Source of the DNA: a virus
Length of the DNA stretch: 56,081 nucleotides
Virus record (IMG/VR): IMGVR_UViG_3300044630_001132
Span: 1-56,081 of that record
Direction: 5' to 3' (one strand)
The notes under the pieces are model-generated. The model did not search any database. It saw nothing but the letters and a program-made list of their open reading frames with translations, and was not told the origin of the DNA. Positions 26,050-33,874 of the stretch are shown here, piece after piece; position 1 is the first letter of the stretch, and every line of letters begins with the position of its first letter. The translations under genes were made by a program, and so were the position numbers.

Positions 26050-26780
26050 TATAGTACGTACCTTATAATTACTATTCCTGAAGAACCAGATCCACCTGGT
26101 GTATTTCTATTTTGATGATTTACTCTACCGCCGCCACCGCCACCTGATCCGTGACCAGATGCACTTCCTCCAGTACCATCACCGTTAATACCATTACCAC
26201 CGCCACCGACACCACCAGTTCCAGCACTGTGACCACAATCACCTTCATCTCTTCCTCCAGCACCGCCACCACCACCGTAATGAGTTCCTAAATAAAGTCT
26301 TCCAGGTCCACCATTTCTACTAGAAAAGGCTCCACCTGCTCCACCTCCACCAGGGCTGTTTGTAAAATTATCTGGAGACCCAGTTGTAGTTATTCCTCCA
26401 CCACCTGCAGAAATTGATAATCCAGTTCCTACAACACTAGATGTTCCACCTCCACTTTGAGTTCCACCTAAATTTCCTACTGCAACAGTGTATGAAGCAC
26501 CAGAAGAAACTGTAGCATTTGGAGTAAACTGAACACCTCCAGCACCTCCACCAGCACCACACTGACCATGTCCACCTCCAGCACCTCCACCGATAGCAAA
26601 TATTTCAACTACTCCACCAGTTATTACGTTAAAAGTAGATGTACTAGTAAAAGTATGAACTCTGTATCCACCAGAATCTGAAGTACTGCCACCAGTTGCA
26701 ACAACTTTAGCATACTTATTAACTCTGTTAGTTTTTGAATTATCACTAACTAATGTATTTCTAACTGATGTTACTGCCAT
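26049..26780 (-). CDS. Glycine-rich tail adhesin
   Basis: This 243-residue protein has the same plan as the other glycine-rich genes: a basic N-terminus of about 40 residues, a beta module (YRVHTFTSTSTFNVITGG), polyglycine tracts with variable loops rich in Asn, Asp, Ser and His, and the end SSGIVIIRYVL. It is coupled by one-base overlaps to the 109-residue protein before it and to the small acidic protein after it. A tip adhesin function is inferred from similarity to polyglycine-helix adhesins. The sequence of its loops differs from that of its paralogues. Confidence 0.75.
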   Translation of the reverse strand: MAVTSVRNTLVSDNSKTNRVNKYAKVVATGGSTSDSGGYRVHTFTSTSTFNVITGGVVEIFAIGGGAGGGHGQCGAGGGAGGVQFTPNATVSSGASYTVAVGNLGGTQSGGGTSSVVGTGLSISAGGGGITTTGSPDNFTNSPGGGGAGGAFSSRNGGPGRLYLGTHYGGGGGAGGRDEGDCGHSAGTGGVGGGGNGINGDGTGGSASGHGSGGGGGGRVNHQNRNTPGGSGSSGIVIIRYVL

Positions 26781-27109
26781 TACGAAATCTCCGAACCAAA
26801 CAAACCAAATACTACAGAACCACTTGATGCTCTTACTGTTACAATATCACTTGAATCAAGTGTTAATCCAACTGTTATCATAGCAGTATCGTTTGCAGGT
26901 AAAGAAGCATCATAAGTAATATAATGTTGATTTGCTAATGTTACACCATTTGGTCTTACTGCAATTCTATATGTTGCAGCAGTTGCTGCAAGATTGCAAA
27001 TAGATATTGTTGAAACTACAGTTTCGGTTGAACCAGGTACTGTGTAAAGAGTTGTATCTGTTGTTGCTGTAGGATTTGATTGTCCTAATACTTTATAACT
27101 TCTAGCCAT
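26780..27109 (-). CDS. Beta-rich fibre protein of the 110-residue family
   Basis: The 109-residue protein is a paralogue of the gene at 34753 (111 residues) and of the C-terminal half of the gene at 45246. They share TTLYTVPGSTETVVSTI-type strands, AVRPNG, an HYITYD-type turn and a final strand VFGLFGSEIS. Each of the three comes just before a glycine-rich adhesin. It is predicted to be an all-beta domain and probably links the fibre stalk to the adhesin or forms part of the tip. Function is inferred from context. Confidence 0.75.
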   Translation of the reverse strand: MARSYKVLGQSNPTATTDTTLYTVPGSTETVVSTISICNLAATAATYRIAVRPNGVTLANQHYITYDASLPANDTAMITVGLTLDSSDIVTVRASSGSVVFGLFGSEIS

Positions 27110-27754
27110 TTATGCCCCCATCATTAAAAATATGTCTTCCATGCCACTGCCGCCTTCAATTGCTATCCAGGCTGTACCGTTCCACACTAGTTGTTGATTT
27201 AACGCAGTGATATATACTATTGTACCAACAGTTGGAGATGGAATGTTGATATCTCTTGCTACTGTGCTTGCAAAAGCATTTATTCCTTTTTTAGCAATAA
27301 CGTTTCCAGAAATTGTTACATCTCCAGATACGCTTGCTGATAATGATCTAATTTCAGAATTTACAGTCAATGTGTCATAGGCTGTTGTTGGTGCAGAAAA
27401 AATGTGAGTTCCTGTCCAGGTGTAGTTTCTTCCTGTATCTACCTTTCCAGCAACTGCAAACCAAGTGTCAGTTCCCGCATCATACATGTATGCTGGCCTA
27501 CCTGTATCGTCTATGGTTGCATAAATTGCACTCCCAGATGGGGACACTGCTGTAGATGGAACGTTTGTTGCTGTTTTACTATATGTAAAAGTACTTGTTG
27601 TTGGAGTTCCTGTAACAGTATAGGATCCATTAAATGTTGAGTCTACACCACTAATTGTGATATATGTTCCATTGGTTAAACTATGGCTTGCTGACGTTGT
27701 AAGTGTTGCCACATTATCTGTAAGTTGTTTATTTGTAACTAATCTTAAAGGCAT
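27110..27754 (-). CDS. Tail fibre stalk/adaptor protein
   Basis: The 214-residue protein starts with a beta module (VATLTTSASHSLTNGTYI then VDSTFNGSYTV) that is also in the genes at 45246 and 37890. It then has a stalk-like part (DVTISGNVIAKKGINAF) and ends with TAWIAIEGGSGMEDIFLMMG, the same ending as in the gene at 45816. A run of six G before the ATG acts as ribosome site. A promoter with an extended -10 (27778-27786) drives it, directly after a terminator. It heads the cassette 27754-24294. Confidence 0.8.
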   Translation of the reverse strand: MPLRLVTNKQLTDNVATLTTSASHSLTNGTYITISGVDSTFNGSYTVTGTPTTSTFTYSKTATNVPSTAVSPSGSAIYATIDDTGRPAYMYDAGTDTWFAVAGKVDTGRNYTWTGTHIFSAPTTAYDTLTVNSEIRSLSASVSGDVTISGNVIAKKGINAFASTVARDINIPSPTVGTIVYITALNQQLVWNGTAWIAIEGGSGMEDIFLMMGA

Positions 27755-27777
27755 TTTATAAGCCCCCCATGTTTTTA

Positions 27778-27786
27778 ATTATAACA
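27778..27786 (-). promoter_or_regulatory. Extended -10 promoter of the distal fibre cassette
   Basis: TGT-TATAAT lies immediately after the T-run of the terminator and 24 bases before ATG 27754. No -35 is seen. Confidence 0.55.
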
Positions 27787-27787
27787 T

Positions 27788-27818
27788 AAAAAAGGAGGTT
27801 GCCGCTTGGACAACCCCC
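27788..27818 (-). terminator. Terminator after the holin-like gene
   Basis: An eight-base stem (GGGGGTTG with CAACCTCC, one G-T pair) with a nine-base loop is followed on the minus strand by six T. It lies just beyond the stop at 27835. Confidence 0.85.
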
Positions 27819-27834
27819 TAATTTAGTTAAATAT

Positions 27835-28080
27835 CTATTTCTTTTTCTTTACAGCAACCTTTTCTGCTACTGCACCAAATCCGAATTTGGTATCTTTTGG
27901 ATTAGCGGCACGGATTACAACCCATGCTGCTGCTGCAACTGCTGAGTTTAGGATTGTTCCTAATGCGTCACCAGTTAAAGCGGATACGTCTGCACCTGAA
28001 TCAACGAATTGAGTTACTAGTGCGATTACAAAGGCGTTCAATGCTGAACTAAGAACCTTCTTGTTTAGTACTGTTTCCAT
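27835..28080 (-). CDS. Putative holin (two membrane segments)
   Basis: The 81-residue protein has two hydrophobic segments, about residues 11-28 (SALNAFVIALVTQFV) and 40-59 (ALGTILNSAVAAAAWVV), joined by an acidic turn, and a Lys-rich tail KVAVKKKK. This is the layout of small r1t-type phage holins, which open the membrane at the time of lysis. It has a fully consensus promoter, a strong AAGGAGG site and its own terminator, so it is expressed independently of the fibre genes around it. The transglycosylase at 22644 is a possible partner. Function is inferred from size and topology. Confidence 0.65.
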   Translation of the reverse strand: METVLNKKVLSSALNAFVIALVTQFVDSGADVSALTGDALGTILNSAVAAAAWVVIRAANPKDTKFGFGAVAEKVAVKKKK

Positions 28081-28108
28081 TATTGTCCTCCTTTAAGAAC
28101 ATAGGTAA

Positions 28109-28137
28109 ATTATACACGTATTAACTGTGGGTGTCAA
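28109..28137 (-). promoter_or_regulatory. Consensus promoter for the holin-like gene
   Basis: Perfect TTGACA (28137-28132), a 17-base spacer and perfect TATAAT (28114-28109). It is one of the strongest promoter matches in the window, together with those at 51846-51875 and 55471-55500. Confidence 0.85.
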
Positions 28138-28149
28138 ATTAAGTATTTA

Positions 28150-28178
28150 TTGACTGGATAAGGATATGTTGATATACT
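28150..28178 (+). promoter_or_regulatory. Promoter for the carbamoyltransferase, probably leaderless
   Basis: TTGACT (28150-28155), a 17-base spacer and TATACT (28173-28178) lie so that transcription should begin at about 28185, the A of the start codon. No ribosome site precedes the ATG. Confidence 0.75.
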
Positions 28179-28184
28179 TGTCAA

Positions 28185-29735
28185 ATGCTAATTCTTGGTG
28201 TAAGTTCTATGCACGATAGTTCTGTTGCTATAGTAGAAGATGGCAAAATAAAAGACTTTTATAAAGAGGAGCGATTTACTGGAATTAAAAGAGACATGTA
28301 TCCTTGGAAGTCTCTAGATATAGTAAGAAATAAATATGTTAATAGTATAGATCATATAGTAGTTGCTAACCCATTTTATAATAACTATGATAGTTATCTA
28401 TCTACATACCTTTCAAAAATGTATTCACAAGATGTATTAAGTCTTTCTCATCTACATCACCAGCAACATGCTGCTTTAGCATTTTATAATAGTGGGTTTG
28501 AAAAAAGCCTAGTAATAATAATTGATAGAAATGGATCTTACGTAAATAACAAAGGTCATGAATGTGAAAGTGTTTTAGTAGCAGAATATCCAAGTGTATT
28601 TAAAACCTTGCACAAAAGATACTGGGATAATAATGGTTTAGGAATTGTAAAGGTATATGAATCAGCAACTACTCTTATTGGCCAGCATCCTTTAGAAAAT
28701 GGAAAAACTATGGGACTATCCTCGTATGGAAATCCATCTAAATCAGATGATTTCTTTTATGAAGATGGCAAAGTTAAGAATCATCTTTTTGAAGGTTTAC
28801 TTATGGATAGGTTTGACACAAGTGTGTCTATATTAAAAAAGAATAAAAACATTAGAGTAGATGGTGTTACAAAAGAAAACTACCAGCCCTATGCTGATTA
28901 TGCACACCAGGTACAAAAACAAACACAAGAACAAGTCTTAAAACTTATAAAAAAATTTACCAAAGAGACTGGGATTAAAAATGTTTGTATTACTGGTGGA
29001 TATGCTTTAAATGTAATAGCAAATAATTACTACCTTGAAAATTGTGAAGATATAAACTTTTATTTTGAGCCAATTGCTGATGATAGTGGAAACAGCATTG
29101 GTGCTGCAATGAACGTTTATAGAGATATGACCCTAGACAAGTCTATACACCCTCTAGAAGACACTTTTTTTCAAGGATTTGAGTATAACCTACCTTTTGA
29201 TACAGTAGACGTTTCATATGCAGATATTGTTAAAAACTTACTAGATCAAAAAACTATTGGTGTCTTTAATGGAAAGTCTGAGGCTGGACCAAGAGCCCTT
29301 GGAAATAGATCAATACTTTTTGACCCAAGAAATAAAGATGGTAAAGATATTGTAAACAAAATAAAAAATAGAGAATGGTATAGACCATTTGGTGCTGTAA
29401 TGCTAGAAGAAGATTTTCAAGAATACTTTTACACTAATGGAGATGCTAAGAATGAATATATGACTGTTGCCTATAAATGTAAAGAAGGGGCATCTTCTAT
29501 GATTCCATCTGTTGTTCATGTTGATAATACATCTAGAATTCAAACGGTTAGTTCAGGTCATATCTATGAATTGTTAAAGGAATTTAAAAAGAATACTGGA
29601 ATAGGGGTACTATTAAATACTAGTTTTAATACGGCAGGAATGCCATTAGTTGAAACTCCAGAAGAGGCTATTAATGTATTAAGATCTACAGCGTTAGATG
29701 CTATTTGGTTTCCTCAAAAAGGATTATTGGTTTAA
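28185..29735 (+). CDS. Carbamoyltransferase (NodU/CmcH family)
   Basis: Enzymes of this family transfer a carbamoyl group from carbamoyl phosphate, through carbamoyladenylate, to hydroxyls of sugars or antibiotics. The 516 residues begin ILGVSSMHDSSVAIVEDGKI, the family's Kae1-like N-terminal domain. The metal-binding stretch HLHHQQHAALAFYN lies near residue 90. The C-terminal domain has EAGPRALGNRSILFDPRN and LLNTSFNTAGMPLVETPEEA. It is somewhat shorter than typical members (550-600). It stands alone on the plus strand within the minus-strand fibre array, with its own promoter, and its stop abuts the convergent gene at 29736. It looks like an inserted accessory gene; the substrate may be a glycan. 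Confidence 0.9.
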   Translation: MLILGVSSMHDSSVAIVEDGKIKDFYKEERFTGIKRDMYPWKSLDIVRNKYVNSIDHIVVANPFYNNYDSYLSTYLSKMYSQDVLSLSHLHHQQHAALAFYNSGFEKSLVIIIDRNGSYVNNKGHECESVLVAEYPSVFKTLHKRYWDNNGLGIVKVYESATTLIGQHPLENGKTMGLSSYGNPSKSDDFFYEDGKVKNHLFEGLLMDRFDTSVSILKKNKNIRVDGVTKENYQPYADYAHQVQKQTQEQVLKLIKKFTKETGIKNVCITGGYALNVIANNYYLENCEDINFYFEPIADDSGNSIGAAMNVYRDMTLDKSIHPLEDTFFQGFEYNLPFDTVDVSYADIVKNLLDQKTIGVFNGKSEAGPRALGNRSILFDPRNKDGKDIVNKIKNREWYRPFGAVMLEEDFQEYFYTNGDAKNEYMTVAYKCKEGASSMIPSVVHVDNTSRIQTVSSGHIYELLKEFKKNTGIGVLLNTSFNTAGMPLVETPEEAINVLRSTALDAIWFPQKGLLV

Positions 29736-29987
29736 TTATTCTTCAATAATTTCAATATCTTGAATAAATTCTGGGTCTAAAAATTGTCCATATCCAGATA
29801 AAAATAGTTCTTCAGCCTTTGATTCATCAATATCATATTCTTTTTCACATACATACATATCATTAGATTCATCTACTTCAAAATCAAATGGACTTATAAA
29901 GGTTGAATAATGAGTTTCACTATCTACTTTTTTTACAACCCCGATAGTTTCTTCAATAGGGTTTAGTGGTTTAAATTTATAGTTCAT
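29736..29987 (-). CDS. Small acidic protein after a glycine-rich adhesin
   Basis: This 83-residue protein is strongly acidic, especially at its end (FLDPEFIQDIEIIEE), and soluble. It follows the glycine-rich gene at 29997 with a nine-base gap and ends exactly where the convergent carbamoyltransferase ends. I recognise no family. Small acidic proteins also follow other adhesin genes in this array (41802, 32949, 25729), so a chaperone or capping role for the adhesin is a reasonable guess. Confidence 0.65.
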   Translation of the reverse strand: MNYKFKPLNPIEETIGVVKKVDSETHYSTFISPFDFEVDESNDMYVCEKEYDIDESKAEELFLSGYGQFLDPEFIQDIEIIEE

Positions 29988-29996
29988 ATATTTTCC

Positions 29997-30776
29997 TTAT
30001 GGTTTAACATATCTTATCATGACAATACCAGATCTTCCAGCATTTCCACCGCCACCACCTGCACCAGTGTTATTTCCCAAATATGTTGTTCCTCCACCAT
30101 CTCTTGATCCACCTGCACCACCTCTAGCATATTCTGTTGAAGTTCCATTAAAGTTTATAGTAACACTTGCTCCACCTGGTTGAGAAGAAAGATCTCCACC
30201 GCCTTGAAGTCCAGCACCTCCAGCACCTCCACCAGATCCAGCACCCCAACTTAAATGTTGTTGAGCACCTCCGTTATTTCCTTGTCCAGCAGTACCACTT
30301 CCAAAACCAGTTCCTCTTCCTGCACCTCCACCAGATCCACCAGTAGTTCCAGCATATACGCTATCACCTCTACCACCATGACCTCCACCAATAGCACTTA
30401 CTAAAGAACCAATAGATGATACGCCGCCAGAACTTGGAACACTTGTTCCACCATTTCCAACTGTAATAGCATGAGTAATAGGAGTTACGTTAGAAATTGT
30501 TCCTTGTAGTAAACCTCCTGCACCACCACCTCCACCAGATCCACCAAAGTTAGTGTTTGGTCCACCACCTGATCCACCACCAGCGATAACTAAATAGTTA
30601 ATATCAGATTTACCACTTAAAACTTGAAATGTTCCACTGCTTGTAAATGTATGAACTATATAAGTTGTTCCACTAATAGTGGCTTCTGTCGTTACTCCGC
30701 CAGTTGCGGTAAATGGGCTTTGCTGCTGTCTTCCTGTTACGCCTCTAGCCCCACTGAATGATGATAATATTGGCAT
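29997..30776 (-). CDS. Glycine-rich tail adhesin
   Basis: This 259-residue protein has the N-terminus MPILSSFSGARGVTGRQQ, closely matching the style of the gene at 24294 (including ATGG before the beta module). A beta module (YIVHTFTSSGTFQVLSG) and YLVIAGGGSGGG lead into polyglycine tracts, ending GRSGIVMIRYVKP. It follows the 310-residue fibre gene at 30785, just as 24294 follows its paralogue. The adhesin role is inferred. Confidence 0.75.
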   Translation of the reverse strand: MPILSSFSGARGVTGRQQQSPFTATGGVTTEATISGTTYIVHTFTSSGTFQVLSGKSDINYLVIAGGGSGGGPNTNFGGSGGGGGAGGLLQGTISNVTPITHAITVGNGGTSVPSSGGVSSIGSLVSAIGGGHGGRGDSVYAGTTGGSGGGAGRGTGFGSGTAGQGNNGGAQQHLSWGAGSGGGAGGAGLQGGGDLSSQPGGASVTINFNGTSTEYARGGAGGSRDGGGTTYLGNNTGAGGGGGNAGRSGIVMIRYVKP

Positions 30777-30784
30777 AAGATTCC

Positions 30785-31717
30785 TTAAATATTTAGATTT
30801 GTACTACCAAGTACTATCCAAGAATCGGATAATCTTAGAAGTGAGAATATGAAGATATCAATCTTATTTAGAGAATTTGTTGGGGTTGGAGCAGTTCCAC
30901 CAACCCATCTTATTGTTTGGTTTGTACCATTAACACTTATTGCATTAGGAATGTAACCACTTGATGCTTGCGTTACCATAAAAGACATTGTTGTTACTCT
31001 ATTGTTTGTTGTTGGAATATTTGTAAGTATTACACCAAAGTTTGCAATTGTTCCTGATGATGTATGAAAAATTGCACCTTCATTATAATTTCCAGTTACT
31101 GATCCAGATACAAACGATATACTATTTACAACTTCTGTAACTTCTGCAATATTTGTTATTCCAGTTACTGTTAAGTTTGTTAAGTTTGCTGTTGTTGCAG
31201 ATAATGTTGTTGAGTTTAATGTTGGAGCAACAACCGTTCCTGTAAAAGTAGGATTTGCAGTAGGTGCATATGCTGAAATATTTACTGGTGAAATATCATA
31301 ATTTTTATCAACCCAAACTTGACCATGTGTTGGTGTGGTAGGCTCATCATTTACATAAGAAACCACTCCAGCGGCTGTAACGCTTGGAACTGTTCCATCT
31401 TGATCTACCCAAATATACCCTTCAGGAAGAACTGTAGTGGTATTGTCTGCTCTAACCAGTAAATGAGGAATCGCTGTTTGAACAACACCTCCACCAGATG
31501 GTGTACTTTCTTGTAATTCTAATCTTAAATTAAAGTCTGATAAATGTGAATGAATACTGTCTGCTGCTGGCGATTCTGCACCTGTATAGTTATCTAATCC
31601 GTAATGATAAAGTTTAAAAGCCTCTACGATATTTGCTTGATCGTTTAATGAGGGGATCTTTGTATCAAATTCTGTAGCACCGTATCCAGATGCATCACTT
31701 AAAAATTGACCTGCCAT
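30785..31717 (-). CDS. Tail fibre protein with conserved C-terminal domain
   Basis: The 310-residue protein has an N-terminal part (MAGQFLSDASGYGATEF), two short modules of the GQVWVDKN type (residues about 120-160), a repetitive stalk (TLNSTTLSATTANLTNLTV) and a C-terminal domain of about 110 residues ending SDSWIVLGSTNLNI. That domain recurs at 37314 and in the interrupted gene at 25155. AAGGTG precedes ATG 31717 and an extended -10 lies at 31736-31744. It probably forms the stalk that carries the adhesin at 29997. Confidence 0.8.
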   Translation of the reverse strand: MAGQFLSDASGYGATEFDTKIPSLNDQANIVEAFKLYHYGLDNYTGAESPAADSIHSHLSDFNLRLELQESTPSGGGVVQTAIPHLLVRADNTTTVLPEGYIWVDQDGTVPSVTAAGVVSYVNDEPTTPTHGQVWVDKNYDISPVNISAYAPTANPTFTGTVVAPTLNSTTLSATTANLTNLTVTGITNIAEVTEVVNSISFVSGSVTGNYNEGAIFHTSSGTIANFGVILTNIPTTNNRVTTMSFMVTQASSGYIPNAISVNGTNQTIRWVGGTAPTPTNSLNKIDIFIFSLLRLSDSWIVLGSTNLNI

Positions 31718-31735
31718 TTTGCTTCACCTTCTTAA

Positions 31736-31744
31736 ATTATAACA
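31736..31744 (-). promoter_or_regulatory. Possible extended -10 inside the fibre array
   Basis: TGT-TATAAT overlaps the stop codon of the gene at 31737 and would start transcription near 31729, ahead of AAGGTG and ATG 31717. Confidence 0.45.
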
Positions 31745-32312
31745 CGATAGTGATAGATATGTTGAAGTTCGCACTTCCAGATAAATCCGTTACACTGCCT
31801 GCTATTTCTTTTGCTTTTACTACAAAAAGTAATGACCTTGTTCCAACGGTACTTAAGGCTTTTGAGGAAATAGAATGTGCTATTGGTTGAGCATATTCTG
31901 GAGTAAGTTGAATTGATATATTTTGGGCTAATAAGGATGCTGGAGCATCTTGATAAATATTACTTAAAGGTATTGAAACACTTGCACTTCCACCTATAAA
32001 GTTTAATGCTTCTATTTTATTATATAAGATTGGTTGAAATTTTAATACTGATTGCCACTCATTACCCCCTGGAACTGTATTGTATTGATAAACAACTCCA
32101 TAGTCGGCACCGCTATCTGTTCTAACATATAAGTCACTAACTTTTGGACTTTCATTAACAAAAGCACCTGTGTTAATATTTGGATCTCCCGATCCAGAAT
32201 AAATTAAACTTCCTCTTTCTCCAGATGGTCCAATGTCTAATGCAACATCAATTGCTGCTGGTGGACCAAAAACTGTAATTGAATCTGTTTGAAGAACTGA
32301 ATTAATTGCCAT
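31737..32312 (-). CDS. Tail fibre protein
   Basis: This 191-residue soluble protein begins AINSVLQTDSITVFGPPAAI and has a short collagen-like turn (DIGPSGERGSLIY) near residue 28, followed by a beta-rich part that ends GSANFNISITIVL. It lies in a tight run of fibre genes (no gap to 32313). The family is not recognised; a short fibre or adaptor function is inferred from its neighbours and from the collagen-like segment common in fibre proteins. Confidence 0.7.
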   Translation of the reverse strand: MAINSVLQTDSITVFGPPAAIDVALDIGPSGERGSLIYSGSGDPNINTGAFVNESPKVSDLYVRTDSGADYGVVYQYNTVPGGNEWQSVLKFQPILYNKIEALNFIGGSASVSIPLSNIYQDAPASLLAQNISIQLTPEYAQPIAHSISSKALSTVGTRSLLFVVKAKEIAGSVTDLSGSANFNISITIVL

Positions 32313-32663
32313 TTATACCCTACCAGATACGTCTTGAGTTACGCTAATGTTTCCTGTCAGTAGTGTGTACTTTGTTGAAGCACTTGTATCGTTAATTTGA
32401 ACGTCATAAACATATGTACCTAAAGACATTAAGTCACCTAATGTTGGCGTGATTTTACAAATCAAAGATGTTGATCCAGACTTTGTTATGGTTCCTGTTC
32501 CAACTAAAGTTGCACCAGTACCTCTGTCTGTTGCCACTGTAAATAGATTAGAATTATATGATGTTAAATCAAATGCAGTTCCATTAGCATTTTTTGGATA
32601 AATAACAAACTCATAACTATCACCACGGTAGTAATTGAAATTATATGTTGCTGGAAATGCCAT
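32313..32663 (-). CDS. BppU-like N-terminal domain protein
   Basis: The 116-residue all-beta protein resembles the N-terminal domain of the lactococcal baseplate upper protein BppU: a first strand before YRGDSYEFVIYPKN, then FDLTSYNSNLF, and KYTLLTGNISV near the end. The gene at 51118 has the same plan. Such domains dock fibres onto the baseplate. No membrane segment is present. Having two copies suggests two fibre types with separate docking points, or domain duplication. Confidence 0.7.
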   Translation of the reverse strand: MAFPATYNFNYYRGDSYEFVIYPKNANGTAFDLTSYNSNLFTVATDRGTGATLVGTGTITKSGSTSLICKITPTLGDLMSLGTYVYDVQINDTSASTKYTLLTGNISVTQDVSGRV

Positions 32664-32691
32664 TTATATCACCCTTTTTATTATATCATTG

Positions 32692-32949
32692 TCAAGCAAG
32701 GTCGCCCCATGTTACAGTTTGTAGATTAAATACTGACTTAAATTCTATCCAAGTTCCATTTATTACTACATATAAACCTATAACTTCATTTAATTCCCCG
32801 CTTAATTTGAAATAAACTGTTCCTTCTTTTGCTGCATGTGTTGGATCTGCTGCACCAAATTCGTAGTTTGGTTGAACTCCAGCAATTGGAACCCATTCGG
32901 TTCCATTCCAAACTTGTGCTGGTCTTGAATTAGCAGATATGTTAGGCAT
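32692..32949 (-). CDS. Short fibre adaptor protein
   Basis: I place the start at ATG 32949, which overlaps the stop of the preceding gene (TAATG), rather than at the upstream ATG of the longest frame. The 85-residue product contains SRPAQVWNGTEWVPIAG near its start, a module also found at the N-terminus of the genes at 45816 and 40903 (RPAYVWNGTNWVPI and RPAYVWSGSQWIPV). It then has EGTVYFKLSGELNEVIG. The module is widespread in fibre stalks of aquatic phages. It probably acts as a link or cap in the fibre. Confidence 0.7.
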   Translation of the reverse strand: MPNISANSRPAQVWNGTEWVPIAGVQPNYEFGAADPTHAAKEGTVYFKLSGELNEVIGLYVVINGTWIEFKSVFNLQTVTWGDLA

Positions 32950-33317
32950 TATTCTGGGACTTCTTCTTCCCATTCTCCCTTATTATCATTCCAAGTATAA
33001 AATCCTTCTGATTCATATGGGTATGGAATTGGAGGTTCCCACTGGTATGTTGTTGTATTTAAAATAAATTTTTCAAAAGGTTTTGGTGGAATAAATACAT
33101 CTATAGAACTATCGTAAGTATATCCTATGCCAGCATAATTTTTTCTTATATTTGAATTGTAAGATGTTTGTTTCCATGTACCACCAAAAATATTGTGACA
33201 AAAGGTAGCACCAACTGATTCTGATTCTATACCATTACCATCTAAACAATCTTTGTTGTCTACAACGATAACTCTTGTAACTATGTTGTTTTGATCTATC
33301 TCTGCAAAATGTGCCAT
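32949..33317 (-). CDS. Cyanophage-like fibre-associated protein
   Basis: The 122-residue protein (MAHFAEIDQNNIVTRVIVVD start) is very close in pattern to a family I know from cyanophages and pelagiphages: FGGTWKQTSYNSNIRKNYAG, IGYTYDSSIDVFIPPKPF, and a Trp-rich end. A paralogue is at 25729. AAGGAGGAAA lies before ATG 33317. It is acidic and aromatic, without membrane segments. Its usual place beside fibre genes suggests a small fibre subunit or chaperone; no function is established. Confidence 0.85.
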   Translation of the reverse strand: MAHFAEIDQNNIVTRVIVVDNKDCLDGNGIESESVGATFCHNIFGGTWKQTSYNSNIRKNYAGIGYTYDSSIDVFIPPKPFEKFILNTTTYQWEPPIPYPYESEGFYTWNDNKGEWEEEVPE

Positions 33318-33348
33318 TTTTATTTCCTCCTTGTTATATTATATCCTA

Positions 33349-33873
33349 TTAGACTGTTTCGTAGGCAATAGAAAAACCTATTGAATCTATATTTACTATA
33401 GCCCTATTTGGTTGATTTCCAAAGTATGATTCAAAATTTGAGGCATCTGATCTAAAAGCCATTTGGGTAGTTGTTAAAGCCCATGTAGTACCAGCAAAGT
33501 TTACGTTTCCACTTGATCCGTAGATTATAAAACTTCCTATTGGTTGCCCAGCAGATGCTGCTGCTAATGGAAGTGTAAGCGTTACATTTGCCCCAGCAGT
33601 ACCATTTGCAGTAACTGCAATATATCCATTTGCAATAACAGTTTTTCCTAACTTAATATATTTACAATAGTTAATAGTTTTATTTATATTTGATGTACCC
33701 TGATCTAATTGAGGATTAAAAGACGTCCAAGCACTTGCTGAAAAATTTAATACAGTAGCGTATGTTGCACTTGCAGAGGCACTAGTTAAATAACCAAGTG
33801 ATGCAACTTCTGCATCTGTTGCTAATACACTACTTGTTGTTAATAAACTAGCAATATCTCTTGCTCTACCCAT
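33349..33873 (-). CDS. Tail fibre protein (MGRARDIA type)
   Basis: This 174-residue protein has the N-terminus MGRARDIASLLTTSSVLATD, common in fibre proteins of cyanophages and pelagiphages. After a SASASATYAT stalk segment comes a C-terminal beta domain (KYIKLGKTVIANGYIAV and GSFIIYGSSGNVNF). It is separated from the preceding glycine-rich gene by one base. It is likely a short trimeric fibre with a distal jelly-roll-like head. The function is inferred from family resemblance and context. Confidence 0.75.
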   Translation of the reverse strand: MGRARDIASLLTTSSVLATDAEVASLGYLTSASASATYATVLNFSASAWTSFNPQLDQGTSNINKTINYCKYIKLGKTVIANGYIAVTANGTAGANVTLTLPLAAASAGQPIGSFIIYGSSGNVNFAGTTWALTTTQMAFRSDASNFESYFGNQPNRAIVNIDSIGFSIAYETV

Positions 33874-33874
33874 T

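Noticed and set aside
32664-32697. TTGACA and TATAAT before the gene at 32313 as a promoter
   Set aside because: The two boxes are only four bases apart; the TTGACA overlaps the stop codon of the preceding gene.
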